A stretch of 64,000 nucleotides of DNA. Origin: Kamptonema sp. UHCC 0994 (GTDB lineage: Bacteria > Cyanobacteriota > Cyanobacteriia > Cyanobacteriales > Microcoleaceae). The notes under the pieces are model-generated. The model worked only from the letters and a program-made list of their open reading frames with translations. It did no database searches and had not been told where the DNA came from. Within the stretch, counting starts at the first letter, position 1; each line of letters begins with the position of its first letter. Made by a program: the position numbers and the translations under genes. The DNA is taken from NCBI RefSeq assembly GCF_029167235.1, contig NZ_JARFTR010000078.1:1-64000 (forward strand), written 5' to 3'. Below are positions 41,271-51,008 of this stretch, in pieces.

Positions 41271-42644
41271 TTAAACTTTACAAGTCTCGACTGGCAAAAC
41301 TTGCAACTGAACCGTATGCTGGCTAGTTGCCCCTGAATCTGCCTCTAAATTTGCTAAACAGCATAGTTCCCAAATCCCAGGTTTAAGGCTAGTGTAAGGA
41401 ATGACAACCATTAACCCTTCGGGGTTAGTCCGAGTCGAACGCTTCTGGACTCGTCGCTGGGAAGGTACTTCATCCGTAAGCTGATGAGTAATGCGAACTT
41501 CCATCTCCGCATTGGCAAGCATAGAACAGGCCACAACGCGGTAGCGGCCTTCTATAATTTCCACATCGCCCGATTCCAGAGGAAACCAGCGGCGATCGCC
41601 CTCTTTCTGTAGCAGAAATTCCCAGTTTTTTTCGCTGGTTCTCCCTGCTACTTCCAGCATTTTTTTACCCGTTTCCTCATCCGCCTCTTTCCATTTTCTG
41701 CTAGCCAATAGCCGATCGAGTTGATTATAATCGACTCCTTTTGCTGAAATCAATTTTACAGGTTGTGGCTGTAGCTGCGGGCTAAAAATCTTTGGTGGAA
41801 TAACCCTTCCTGTATTGCGAAGGGAAGCTTGGGGAAGCATAGCCAACCATTTTTCAACCGATTGAGGACGCTTTGTTGCCTCCATTTCTATCCCTTTCAT
41901 AATTGCTCGCTGTACAGCATCGCTAATATTAGGATTGAGCTGAAACGGCGGCTTTAAAGGATGATTTAAAGCTCTCAAAGATGCAGCAGTTGGTGGTTTC
42001 TTTGTGAGCATATAATAAAGCGTTGCTGCCAGAGCATAAACATCTGTGTAGTCACCAAATCTGCCAATTTCGCGGTACTGTTCGGGAGGAGCAAAACCAT
42101 GTGTTAGCCCAAAAGTGATTTGCTGAGTGCGATCTGGAATAAAACCCCGTGCCAAACCAAAGTCAATCAAAACTGCATCGTGATTATCGCGCACCATAAT
42201 GTTTTGTGGCTTAATATCCCGATGCAGCAAACCTTTTTCGTGAACAACAATCAGTGCTTCTCCCACTTTACAGATGTAGCTTAAAGCTTCTATTTCCGAC
42301 AGAATACCGCGCTTTTCTACCCAATTCCACAAATTTTCCCCTGCCACATATTCCATCGCAATGCAAGGCAAATTACCCTCAGTGAAATAGTTGTCTATTT
42401 GTACAATATTGGGATGTCTGCATAAAGATAGCGTTAGCGCCTCTTTCAGGAAGTTGTCCCGACACTGGGTAAAATTTGGAGCGCTCAATAATTCATCTTT
42501 CAGCGTTTTGATGACAACCCGCTGCTCGCTTTGCGCCTTCTTCGCTAGGTAAGTAACCCCAAAGCCGCCCTCGCCTATCTTGTGCTTAATAGTATAGCGA
42601 TCGCCGTATAACCTCTGCCCTGGTACCCAAACCATTCCCCTCAC
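41271..42644 (-). CDS. Ser/Thr protein kinase with truncated GUN4-like tail
   Basis: 457 residues. A complete kinase domain (about 10-285) with GEGGFGVTYLA, the Lys in VVIKTL, HRDIKPQNIM, DFGLARG and GFAPPEQY. After a Pro/Gln linker, residues about 305-330 (YNQLDRLLASRKWKEADEET) match the beginning of a GUN4 domain, the tetrapyrrole-binding module fused to many cyanobacterial kinases, but the rest is replaced by a beta-rich C-terminal domain (REVALASMLANAEMEV-like region and SLKPGIWELCCLANLE). So the tail may not bind porphyrins. No membrane helix. Confidence 0.88.
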   Translation of the reverse strand: MRGMVWVPGQRLYGDRYTIKHKIGEGGFGVTYLAKKAQSEQRVVIKTLKDELLSAPNFTQCRDNFLKEALTLSLCRHPNIVQIDNYFTEGNLPCIAMEYVAGENLWNWVEKRGILSEIEALSYICKVGEALIVVHEKGLLHRDIKPQNIMVRDNHDAVLIDFGLARGFIPDRTQQITFGLTHGFAPPEQYREIGRFGDYTDVYALAATLYYMLTKKPPTAASLRALNHPLKPPFQLNPNISDAVQRAIMKGIEMEATKRPQSVEKWLAMLPQASLRNTGRVIPPKIFSPQLQPQPVKLISAKGVDYNQLDRLLASRKWKEADEETGKKMLEVAGRTSEKNWEFLLQKEGDRRWFPLESGDVEIIEGRYRVVACSMLANAEMEVRITHQLTDEVPSQRRVQKRSTRTNPEGLMVVIPYTSLKPGIWELCCLANLEADSGATSQHTVQLQVLPVETCKV

Positions 42645-42703
42645 CGCCAGCCAATATTAATGTTGAGCTCAGCTTATTAGCCTGTATTTTAACAGTTTCG
42701 AGC

Positions 42704-42964
42704 GTTCGGCGATTGAAATCGCATCTACACAAACAAAGTCCGCCTACGCGGACTAAAGAATAAAGGAGGTATTTAAGCCAGATTTGGTATTACACCCAAC
42801 CTACTTTCCTGGCGATTTCTTACCATTATCGCACAACAAAAATGGGGTAGGTAAAATACCCACCCCATAAGAAATTTAGACCAAATCCGAGTTAAATATC
42901 CCCGTTATTTCTTAGTCCGCGTAGGCGGACTTCGTTTGTGTAGTCGCGGTTTCAACCGCCGAAC
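42704..42964. mobile_element. Foldback (MITE-like) element with 85-bp arms
   Basis: Left arm 42704-42788 and right arm 42880-42964 are imperfect inverted repeats of each other over 85 bp. Their cores share the palindrome AGTCCGCCTACGCGGACT, CTACACAAAC and, at the inner ends, ATTTGGT. The loop contains a second hairpin, GGGGTAGGT/ACCCACCCC (42842-42868). A further partial copy of ATTTAACCCAGATTTGGTA follows at about 43010. The spacer between the kinase and transketolase genes (397 bp) holds nothing else. Confidence 0.75.
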
Positions 42965-43041
42965 TACTGTTGCTGCTGCTACTACTGCTGGATCTTCGAT
43001 CGAGAGAATATTTAACCCAGATTTGGTACGATCGGTTAAAA

Positions 43042-45051
43042 TTAACCTAGAACTTCTTTAGCCTTAGCTACCACATTATCAACCGTGTAACCAAACTTCT
43101 CCAAGGCCACATTACCAGGTGCAGAAACACCAAAACGTTCAATGCTAAGCATCGCACCTTCAGAGCCAAAATAACGCTCCCAACCGAAGCTAACGCCAGC
43201 TTCAACTACTAAGCGCTTCTTCACAGCTTTTGGTAACACAGATTCGCGATAAGCAGCATCTTGTTCCTCGAATAATTCCCAGCAAGGGAAGGAAACAACG
43301 CGCACTTTCTTACCTGCTGCACGTAACTTTTCAGCCGCATCTACGCAGAGGTGAGTTTCGCCACCAGTACCGATTAAAATGATGTCAGGAGTACCACCAT
43401 CATCTGATAAAATGTAGGCTCCCTTAGCAACACCTTCAATCGAAGCACCAGCCAAGTTAGGCAAGTTTTGACGAGAGAAAGCCATCAAAGTTGGACGATG
43501 ACGATTTTCAATTGCGATCTTATAAGCGCCTGATGTTTCATTGCCATCAGCAGGACGAATTACTAACAAATTCGGAATTACCCGCAAAGAAGCAACTGTT
43601 TCAACTGGTTGGTGAGTGGGGCCATCTTCACCTAATGCAACGGAGTCGTGAGTCATTACATAAATCACGCCAGCTTCCGATAATGCAGAGAGGCGAATTG
43701 CTGCCCGCATATAGTCAGCAAATACTAAGAAGGTAGCGCAATAAGGGATTAATCCTGAGTTGTCGAGGACAATGCCATTACAAATCGCGCCCATGCCATG
43801 TTCGCGGACTCCAAAGTGGATGTTACGGTTTTCGTAATGTCCTTTTTGGAAGTTACCGATTCCTTTTAACTCTGTATAGTTAGAGTGGGTAAGGTCAGCA
43901 GAACCACCGATTAATTCTGGTATAACTTTCGCGATCGCATTCAGCGTAATTTCTGAATGCTTCCGAGTTGCCAAAGCCTTATCAGCGGGGGTATAAACAG
44001 GCAAAGCCTTCTGCCAACCTTCAGGCAATTTACCGCTACTCATCCGCTCAAATTCAGCGGCTTCTGCGGGATATTTAGCCTTATATTGAGCTAAAGCTTG
44101 ATTCCATTCTGCCTCTGCTGCTGCACCGCGATCGACTGCTTTGCGGAAGTGATTTAAGGCATTTTCAGGTATAACAAAGGGTTCGTATTCCCAGCCCAAT
44201 TTATCGCGGGTAAGTTTCACTTCGTCTGTGCCTAAAGCCGCGCCGTGAGCATCGGCGGTATTCTGTTTATTAGGAGAACCATAACCGATAGTTGTTGTCA
44301 CCTTAATCATCGATGGTTTATCGGTGACAGCCTTTGCCTCTGCGATCGCCTTAGCAATTGCTTCTAAATCCGTGTTACCTTCAGTTACGTGCAGAACGTG
44401 CCAGCCGTAAGCTTCAAACCGCTTGCTGACATCTTCAGTAAAGGCGATATCGGTAGAACCATCAATAGAGATGTGGTTATCGTCATAAAGGGCAATCAAT
44501 TTGCCTAATCCCTGGTGTCCCGCAAAGGAACAAGCTTCACCAGAAACGCCTTCCATGTTACAGCCATCGCCCAGGATGACGTAGGTGTAGTGATCTACAA
44601 TTGTGGCATCAGGCTTGTTAAACCTAGCAGCTAAGTGAGCTTCTGCGATCGCTAAACCTACACCATTACAAATTCCTTGTCCCAGAGGGCCAGTGGTGAC
44701 TTCCACCCCAGAAGTCATAAAGTTTTCTGGGTGGCCGGGGGTTCTGGACTCCAACTGACGGAATTGCTTAATGTCATCAATAGTGACGCTATCGTAGCCA
44801 GTTAAGTGCAGTAGGGCATACTGAAGCATACAGCCATGACCCGCCGAGAGCACGAAGCGATCGCGATTGAACCACTTAGGATTTTTGGGATTAAACCGCA
44901 TAAAGCGATCCCAGAGCACAAACGCCATAGGCGCTGCGCCCATCGGTAGTCCGGGGTGGCCAGATTTTGCCTTTTCTACAGCGTCGATGGCTAGAAAGCG
45001 GATCGAGTTGATGCAGAGTGTTTCGAGTGATACTTGGGTTGCAACAGCCAT
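43042..45051 (-). CDS. tkt: Transketolase
   Basis: Thiamine-diphosphate enzyme of the Calvin cycle and pentose-phosphate pathway, moving two-carbon units between sugar phosphates. 669 residues, normal length. Visible are [12 protein letters not shown], the ThDP/Mg motif [13 protein letters not shown] with the trailing NHISIDG, and the pyrimidine-domain block [14 protein letters not shown] with the catalytic Glu. It is the only transketolase gene in the window and appears monocistronic. Confidence 0.97.
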   Translation of the reverse strand: MAVATQVSLETLCINSIRFLAIDAVEKAKSGHPGLPMGAAPMAFVLWDRFMRFNPKNPKWFNRDRFVLSAGHGCMLQYALLHLTGYDSVTIDDIKQFRQLESRTPGHPENFMTSGVEVTTGPLGQGICNGVGLAIAEAHLAARFNKPDATIVDHYTYVILGDGCNMEGVSGEACSFAGHQGLGKLIALYDDNHISIDGSTDIAFTEDVSKRFEAYGWHVLHVTEGNTDLEAIAKAIAEAKAVTDKPSMIKVTTTIGYGSPNKQNTADAHGAALGTDEVKLTRDKLGWEYEPFVIPENALNHFRKAVDRGAAAEAEWNQALAQYKAKYPAEAAEFERMSSGKLPEGWQKALPVYTPADKALATRKHSEITLNAIAKVIPELIGGSADLTHSNYTELKGIGNFQKGHYENRNIHFGVREHGMGAICNGIVLDNSGLIPYCATFLVFADYMRAAIRLSALSEAGVIYVMTHDSVALGEDGPTHQPVETVASLRVIPNLLVIRPADGNETSGAYKIAIENRHRPTLMAFSRQNLPNLAGASIEGVAKGAYILSDDGGTPDIILIGTGGETHLCVDAAEKLRAAGKKVRVVSFPCWELFEEQDAAYRESVLPKAVKKRLVVEAGVSFGWERYFGSEGAMLSIERFGVSAPGNVALEKFGYTVDNVVAKAKEVLG

Positions 45052-45600
45052 AGTTGTCTTTATATATGCCGAGTGTGTGTGTGAGTGTCCGATAGTAGAG
45101 ATTGTTTAATTTGCGTCTCTACAGTTTCAGTTGCTCTGGAATCGCCGTGAGGCTGCATTACAGATCATCCCACCAGTTGGACAGCCAAGCAAGATGATTT
45201 CAGGGCTTGTTATCCTTCGATCGAGGGGATAAATGTCTGGCAGTATGAAGGTTAAGTGCGATTTGGAGATAAAAGCGCTTCGCCGGTAAGGAGGCAAGGT
45301 GCGATCGCCATCGAAAATAAGCTAACCTTTTAGCTTGAAGGCTATAAAATTTTATATGGAAATGTTAGGCTGTTCTCCCACCGAAATAGCACCGCTAAGA
45401 AGTTTATCTCCTTCCCCAAATACTCTGAAATTGAGTCTAGAAGTCTGCATCACCATCAAACAAAGTACGGATATTTTACACCGTACTGAGAAGTGGGTAG
45501 ATCGGCAATTAGAACCATCTCTCTCTCATGTTTAAATTAAATTATAGGAGGACGTAGGAGGCAGAAGGCAGAGAGAATTATAGCAAAGGTTTCAGTTGTT
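45052..45600. other. 549-bp spacer between transketolase and potC
   Basis: Presumably contains the tkt promoter. I see several HIP1 sites and an AAGCTAA/TTAGCTT hairpin near 45318-45336. A 60-codon plus-strand frame (from ATG 45356) has no supporting features. No repeats of the heptamer class are present. Confidence 0.45.
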
Positions 45601-46452
45601 TTACTTGGCTCGTCTCTGTTCGCTTCGCATCCTCAGAAATTCCGCGATCAGAGCCATGCCTCCCGATACTACCATCAAGATTACACTCAAAGCATTAATA
45701 TCAGGTTTAACTCCAGTCCGAATCCGGCTAAAAATTTCTAGCGGTAGAGTTGTTGAACCGCTTCCTGCGGTAAAACTGGCAATCAAAAAGTCATCCATAC
45801 TGAGCACAAAAGACAACAAGCATCCAGATATAATTCCAGGCATTAATTGCGGCAACAAAACTTTGACAAAAGCTTCCACAGGAGTTGCTCCTAAATCAAG
45901 AGCAGCTTCTTCTAAATAGGGATTAAGGTCTGCTAACCTCGTAGAGACAACTAACCCAACATAAGCGAGGCAAAATACTACATGAGCCGCTACAATTGTC
46001 CACAAACTGAGAGGAATAGCCACTGCGGCTAAAAATACTAGAGTAGCAACTGCGATCGCGATATCGGGAATAATCAAAGGCAAGTAGGAAACCCCCTGAT
46101 ACAAACTCTTACCTGGAAACTTGTAACGAGCCAAACCTACCGCCATTAGAGTACCAAAAACTGCCGAAATTCCCACAGCACAAAAAGCCACAATTAAGCT
46201 ATTTTGCAAAGCACTTAAAATCCGACTATCGCTAAATAATTTGACGTACCAGTTTAATGTAAATCCTTTCCAACCCGCACTAAATGCAGACTTATTAAAA
46301 CTATAAAAAGTCAGCACAAAGATTGGCAGGTACATATAGAAAAACATCAAAACTGCAAATACAACCTGCCAAGAAACCCGAAATTTAGGTTTGGGGTGCA
46401 ACATATCTAATGGTAATTCCTCCTCTTGATTGCTCACAGCTTCTCCCATCAA
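45601..46452 (-). CDS. potC: Spermidine/putrescine-type ABC transporter permease (PotC)
   Basis: 283-residue inner-membrane permease with about six helices. The cytoplasmic coupling loop reads EEAALDLGATPVEAFVKVLL and the N-terminal helix YLPIFVLTFYSFNKS is typical of PotC. It forms the channel with PotB. Start ATG 46452. It lies last in potA-potD-potB-potC order, after a 65-bp spacer with GTTAACA heptamers. Polyamine is the likely substrate, but close relatives carry other small cations. Confidence 0.9.
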   Translation of the reverse strand: MMGEAVSNQEEELPLDMLHPKPKFRVSWQVVFAVLMFFYMYLPIFVLTFYSFNKSAFSAGWKGFTLNWYVKLFSDSRILSALQNSLIVAFCAVGISAVFGTLMAVGLARYKFPGKSLYQGVSYLPLIIPDIAIAVATLVFLAAVAIPLSLWTIVAAHVVFCLAYVGLVVSTRLADLNPYLEEAALDLGATPVEAFVKVLLPQLMPGIISGCLLSFVLSMDDFLIASFTAGSGSTTLPLEIFSRIRTGVKPDINALSVILMVVSGGMALIAEFLRMRSEQRRAK

Positions 46453-46469
46453 GTGATTTTAAATTTCTA

Positions 46470-46514
46470 ACAGTTAACAGTTAACAGTTAACCGTTAACA
46501 GTTAACCGTTAACA
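46470..46514. repeat. STRR array, potB-potC spacer
   Basis: About six GTTAACA/GTTAACC units fill the short spacer, ending just after the potB stop codon. Confidence 0.85.
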
Positions 46515-46517
46515 GAT

Positions 46518-47453
46518 TTAGATTGCTTTGCGATCGCCATACTTCAGCAAAAGCGCGATCGCGATACTTACAGCAAAAATTAACACCATACTCATCGCAG
46601 AGCCAAGACCCCAATTTTGAGTCGCTCCCAAAAATTGATTATAAATCAATCTAGCCGAAGTCATGCTAGAAGCACCCCCCAACAACTCTGGATCGACAAA
46701 ATCTCCCAAACAACTGATAAATACTAGCAAAGAACCAGCCGCAATTCCAGGCATTGTTTGCGGTACAGTAACTTTCCAGAAAGTTTCTACAGGATTCGCA
46801 CCCAAATCAGCAGATGCCTCCAACAACCGTCTATCTAGTTTTTCCAGAGAAGCGTAGAGAATTGTAACAATATAGGGCAGATAGCTATAAGTCATGCCAA
46901 TCAAAACAGCGGGACTGCGGTTAAGCAACTCCACAGCGGGGAGTCCTACAACTGTCAGTATAGTATTGAGAACACCCGTAGGTCGCAGTATTGTAATCCA
47001 GGCATAAGAGCGTAGCAGAGAAGAAGTCCACAGCGGCAGCACAAAGCCTAGCAAAATCAAATTTCGCCACCGCTTCGAGACATTGATGGCAATCCAGTAA
47101 GCAACTGGAAATCCCAACAGCAAACAGAAAAAAGTCGTACCAGTTGCGAAAGACAACGATCTACCGATTACTCTTAAGTTTGTCCAAGAGAATCTAGATA
47201 ACTGGCATTTATCAAAGCCAAAAACCCGACAATAGTTCTCAATCCCAGAAGGATTTACCAATTCTCCCGGTTTAATATTGGGTACTAAACTTAATTCTAA
47301 GATCACCAGAGTTGGTAACACCAACAATAGAGCTAACCATAAGCCAGAAGGGCCTAGCAATGTGAAAGGCCCTATTAATTTTGACCAAATTTGACCAGCA
47401 ATAGTTTTAAATCCTGAAGCAGATTGCGGAGAATTTTTAGTCGATACAGCCAT
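46518..47453 (-). CDS. potB: Spermidine/putrescine-type ABC transporter permease (PotB)
   Basis: 311-residue permease, partner of PotC. Six helices are visible, starting with LWLALLLVLPTLVILELSL, with the coupling loop LEASADLGANPVETFWKVTV. The insertion after the first helix (GELVNPSGIENYCRVFGFDK) is as usual for PotB/PotH. The ATG directly follows CCACTAA heptamers (in the gene's sense) without a Shine-Dalgarno sequence. Confidence 0.9.
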   Translation of the reverse strand: MAVSTKNSPQSASGFKTIAGQIWSKLIGPFTLLGPSGLWLALLLVLPTLVILELSLVPNIKPGELVNPSGIENYCRVFGFDKCQLSRFSWTNLRVIGRSLSFATGTTFFCLLLGFPVAYWIAINVSKRWRNLILLGFVLPLWTSSLLRSYAWITILRPTGVLNTILTVVGLPAVELLNRSPAVLIGMTYSYLPYIVTILYASLEKLDRRLLEASADLGANPVETFWKVTVPQTMPGIAAGSLLVFISCLGDFVDPELLGGASSMTSARLIYNQFLGATQNWGLGSAMSMVLIFAVSIAIALLLKYGDRKAI

Positions 47454-47458
47454 AATTG

Positions 47459-47736
47459 TTAGTGGTTAGTGGTTAGTGGTTAGTGGTTAGTGGTTAATTG
47501 GTTAGTGGTTAGTGGTTAGTGGTTAGTGGTTAGTGGTTAATTGGTAATTGGTAATTAATAGTTGGTAATTGGTAATTGGTAATTGGTAATTGGCAATTGG
47601 TAATTGATGATTTGTAATGATTAGCTGTTGGTTGTTGTGTTGTGTTTTTTTACTAACAACTAACAACTAACAACGAACAACTAACAACTAACCACTAACC
47701 ACTAACCACTAACCACTAACCACTAACCACTAACTA
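47459..47736. repeat. STRR arrays with opposed arms, potD-potB spacer
   Basis: In the operon's sense, AGTGGTT units follow potD, then a mixed AT-rich middle with CAATTAC units, and CCACTAA units precede potB. The first and last blocks are complementary and could form a long hairpin between the two cistrons. Read on the plus strand the block is 47459-47736. Confidence 0.85.
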
Positions 47737-48864
47737 TTCACTTGTAAGTTTAGTCCAATATCGATCATAAATTGCAGTAAATTTCCCTACTGGAGCGATG
47801 CTTTCGCACGTTTTCAAAGTTTCTTCAGAGGGAAACAAAATCTCATTTTCGCGGACTTCTGGTGGTAACAACTCAAAAGCTTCTTGCGAAGGAGTCGCAA
47901 AGCTCAGCCGCTCTATTATAGATGCTGCTATATCCCCTTGCAGCATAAAGTTTATCCATTTATAAGCAGCTTCGGGATTGGGAGCAGATTTGGGAATTAC
48001 CAGCGTGTCAGTCCACAGGGAAGAACCACTTTTAGGTACAACATACTGTAATTTATTATTTTCTGGAATCACCTCATTAGCATCTGACGAAAAACACATT
48101 GCCACCTTTAGATCCCCAGCTAATATCTGAGGTCGCCAAGCATCTGTATTAAAAGAAGCAAGGTCTGGTTTTAATTGTGCTAATTTTTCATAAGCTTTTT
48201 TTATTTCATCAGCATTCGTGGTATTCAGAGAGTAGCCCAGCATCCGTAGCGAAACCCCCATTACTTCTCGGAGATCGTTGAGCAGCGTCATTCGCTTAGA
48301 TAATTTCTTCTGATTATTCCAGAGATAATCCCAATCCTCTATCTTACCGTTAATTTGTTCTGTGTTGTAAATTAACCCAGTAGTTCCCCATGCAAAAGGT
48401 ACACTATAGCGGTTTCCGGGGTCATAAACAGGACTTTGGAATTTCTTTATAAGTCGATCTAAACCTGCTAAAAGTGAGTGATCGAGTTCAGTTAGCAAGC
48501 CCAGTTTGCTCATTTGGAGCACCATGTAGTCAGACGGGTAAATGATGCTGTAAGCCCCGCCGCCACCGGCTTGAATTCGAGCTAGCATTCCTTCATTGGA
48601 ATCGAATACGTCTGCAATTACTTGGATACCAGTTTTCTCGGCAAAACGATTGATTAGAGCCTCATCTGTGTAGCCAGACCAAGTGTAGATATAGAGTTTG
48701 TTAGAAGCACTCTTAACAATGGGAGCAGATTGCACGTCTGCCAGCCGCCAGCCGCAGCTAGAAAGCGTCAATCCTGACAATGCCGCTGCTGACGTTTGTA
48801 GGAATTTACGCCGAGTTGAGCTTGTGCTGTTGAGCCTATAAGTGGGTAAATTAGTCGGAGGCAC
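47734..48864 (-). CDS. potD: Spermidine/putrescine-binding lipoprotein (PotD-type)
   Basis: 376 residues. The N-terminus is a combined Tat-like and lipoprotein signal: STRRKFLQTSAAALSGLTLS followed by Cys37. The mature part fits the PotD/PotF periplasmic binding fold (NKLYIYTWSGYTDEALINRF, then VIADVFDSNEGMLARIQAGG and VPFAWGTTGLIYN). It captures the substrate for the PotBC channel. The stop codon lies in repeat DNA. Confidence 0.9.
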   Translation of the reverse strand: MPPTNLPTYRLNSTSSTRRKFLQTSAAALSGLTLSSCGWRLADVQSAPIVKSASNKLYIYTWSGYTDEALINRFAEKTGIQVIADVFDSNEGMLARIQAGGGGAYSIIYPSDYMVLQMSKLGLLTELDHSLLAGLDRLIKKFQSPVYDPGNRYSVPFAWGTTGLIYNTEQINGKIEDWDYLWNNQKKLSKRMTLLNDLREVMGVSLRMLGYSLNTTNADEIKKAYEKLAQLKPDLASFNTDAWRPQILAGDLKVAMCFSSDANEVIPENNKLQYVVPKSGSSLWTDTLVIPKSAPNPEAAYKWINFMLQGDIAASIIERLSFATPSQEAFELLPPEVRENEILFPSEETLKTCESIAPVGKFTAIYDRYWTKLTSE

Positions 48865-48877
48865 AGATTGAAAGATT

Positions 48878-48962
48878 GGTAATTGTTAACTGTTAACTGT
48901 TAACTGTTAACTGTTAACTGTTAACTGGTAATTGTTAACTGTTAACTGTTAATTGTTAACTG
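48878..48962. repeat. STRR array, potA-potD spacer
   Basis: GTTAACT units (with GGTAATT variants) occupy nearly the whole spacer between potA and potD. Confidence 0.85.
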
Positions 48963-48968
48963 TGGCGA

Positions 48969-50099
48969 TTACCTTTGATCGCTTAAAGCAAGGCAATCGG
49001 TGGTTCCCCAATAAGCATAGATGGGTGTGTGAGCATCGGGAAACGAGCCGCCTGTATTTGGCTGACGGACTGTAATGCGATCGCCAGAAAGCAACTCGAC
49101 TACGTAGTGAACGTGAGTCCCCATATACATTGTGTGTTTCAGCCGTCCCTCAAAACAATTTACCGATACATCAGGCTGATAAAGATTTAGATATACTTTC
49201 TCAGGGCGCACGCTTACCACTGCTGATTCGCCCGTCCCGCCATTCCACATATCCGACTGCTGTACCACTATTTTAAGATTACTCTTAGTCCTAATAGTCA
49301 GAGTTGAGCGATCGCTTGCTTCTACTCTCCCCGGAAATAAATTCGTATCCCCGATAAAATCTGCCACAAAGGCCGTCTGAGGACACTCGTAAATTTCCTC
49401 TGGAGAACCAATTTGTTCGATTCGACCCTCGTGCATCACGGCGATGCGATCGGAAAGGCTCATTGCCTCTTCTTGGTCATGCGTTACCATCACGAAAGTC
49501 AAGCCCAAGTCTTGATGCAAATTAGACAATTCTACCTGCATCTGTTTTCGCAACTTCAAATCTAGAGCACCTAGGGGTTCATCTAACAACAACACCGCTG
49601 GGCGATTTACGAGGGCCCTTGCTAAAGCTACCCGCTGCTGCTGACCTCCTGAAAGTTGAGCCGGGAAGCGGTTAGCAAAAGATTCCATTTTCACCAGCCT
49701 CAAGGCTTCTCGCACTCCTTCCTCAACCTCGGCTTTACTCTGTCGCTTAATTCGCAAGCCAAAAGCGATATTTTCCCATACGCTCATGTGGCCAAATAGA
49801 GCATAACTTTGAAACACTGTATTTACTGGGCGGCGGTAGGGGGGAGTATTGGTCATCGACTGACCCCGAATCATCACGTCGCCAGCCGAGGGAGTCTCAA
49901 ATCCGGCCATTAACCGCAGCGTCGTAGTTTTACCGCAGCCGGAAGGCCCCAGAATACTGAAAAACTCTCCCTGACGGATATCGAGGTCAACTCCTCGTAC
50001 TGCCGTCTCGCCGTTAAACACTTTGAACACTTTGCGGAGTTCAACGTCGAATCCAGTTTCCGCTACTGTTGTACCTTGGTTGAGTGCAGTCTGAAACAT
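48969..50099 (-). CDS. potA: Spermidine/putrescine-type ABC transporter ATPase (PotA)
   Basis: 376 residues from ATG 50099, chosen for AGGAA upstream (an ATG at 50126 has no such site). ATPase motifs: Walker A GPSGCGKTT, Q-loop FQSYALFGHMSVWENIAFG, signature LSGGQQQRVALARAL, Walker B LLLDEPLGALD. The C-terminal TOBE region (about 290-370) is typical of PotA. First gene of the potADBC operon; the operon promoter should lie in 50100-50273. Confidence 0.93.
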   Translation of the reverse strand: MFQTALNQGTTVAETGFDVELRKVFKVFNGETAVRGVDLDIRQGEFFSILGPSGCGKTTTLRLMAGFETPSAGDVMIRGQSMTNTPPYRRPVNTVFQSYALFGHMSVWENIAFGLRIKRQSKAEVEEGVREALRLVKMESFANRFPAQLSGGQQQRVALARALVNRPAVLLLDEPLGALDLKLRKQMQVELSNLHQDLGLTFVMVTHDQEEAMSLSDRIAVMHEGRIEQIGSPEEIYECPQTAFVADFIGDTNLFPGRVEASDRSTLTIRTKSNLKIVVQQSDMWNGGTGESAVVSVRPEKVYLNLYQPDVSVNCFEGRLKHTMYMGTHVHYVVELLSGDRITVRQPNTGGSFPDAHTPIYAYWGTTDCLALSDQR

Positions 50100-50273
50100 A
50101 AGTGGCTTTTCCTGACGGTAATGCACGCTAGTTCAATACAATTTAGTTTAGACTTTTCTGTATTTTAGGGGAGGTGTGTAACGATAAATCAGTGTAAAGA
50201 GTTTTCCTTTACCTCCGATTTTGATTTTTCTACTGCTCCGCAGGGACGGTGCATAAGCCTCTGATGAGCTGGA

Positions 50274-50897
50274 TTAGTTATCCTTGGGAGTTGGGGTTGC
50301 AGTTGGGGTTGCAGTTGGGGTCTCCTGTTTGTCTTGCTCTTGCCATTCTGGTAATGGGCGATCTACAGCCGTTTTAAAGTCTATGGGCACTAGGATAACA
50401 GATAAATTTTGAGGTGGCGGCGATGGCGGATCGACTTGAGCGTATAAAAAACGATTGCTAAATTCTGGTTTTCCTAGAATTAAATGATGACTTTGTTTAT
50501 TGTCTAGGTTAATCTCAACTTTAGCTTGGGGTTGGTCGAGGCCGAATTCCGAGATCGTCGCAGCAGGAATACTAAAGGTGCGATCGCTTTTCCCTGTTGT
50601 CAGTCTGTCCAGCAAGAAGTCTACGGATGCTTGACTAGCTGCTTTTTGAACTGGTACTTTTATTTGCCATTTACTTTTCTGATTTTTTATATCATTGTTT
50701 CGCTCAATTGTCAATACTTTTTCTTTAACTGTCAAGGTAAAAGATTTTACCTGCTCAGTTTTGAAATCAAAGATTTGCTCTTGTTTCGCCTTAGCCGCTT
50801 CTCTCTCTGGTTTTCCTTTAATTTCATAGAAGTAAACAAACCCTGTTAAGCTCAAAGCTATGACTATCAATGCTAAAGTATTATTCTTGAATTTCAT
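50274..50897 (-). CDS. DUF4340 domain protein
   Basis: 207 residues: a short N-terminal membrane helix (ALIVIALSLTGFVYFYEI), a basic/charged stretch (KGKPEREAAKAKQEQ), and a DUF4340-type beta-rich domain (VKSFTLTVKEKVLTIERN, then STPAATISEFGLDQPQAKVEIN). The C-terminus carries PTATPTATPTP repeats. It follows the GldG-like gene and is the last of a four-gene operon; DUF4340 proteins commonly accompany such ABC exporters. Function unknown. Confidence 0.8.
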   Translation of the reverse strand: MKFKNNTLALIVIALSLTGFVYFYEIKGKPEREAAKAKQEQIFDFKTEQVKSFTLTVKEKVLTIERNNDIKNQKSKWQIKVPVQKAASQASVDFLLDRLTTGKSDRTFSIPAATISEFGLDQPQAKVEINLDNKQSHHLILGKPEFSNRFLYAQVDPPSPPPQNLSVILVPIDFKTAVDRPLPEWQEQDKQETPTATPTATPTPKDN

Positions 50898-50898
50898 G

Positions 50899-50947
50899 TT
50901 AATTGCTAATTGCTAATGGCTAATTGCTAATGGCTAATTGCTAATTG
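50899..50947. repeat. STRR array before the DUF4340 gene
   Basis: CTAATTG/CTAATGG units (CAATTAG/CCATTAG in the gene's sense) reach within 2 bp of the DUF4340 start codon. A C-rich CTCCCC tract follows toward the GldG-like gene end. Confidence 0.8.
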
Positions 50948-51008
50948 AAAAAAAAGCCTCCTCATCTCCCCATCTCCCCCGCTCCTCTGCTCCCCTGCTC
51001 CCATCTCC

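Noticed and set aside
45335-45535. Plus-strand frame of about 60 codons between transketolase and potC
   Set aside because: TTG or internal ATG start, no ribosome-binding site, no recognisable composition or motif; probably chance.
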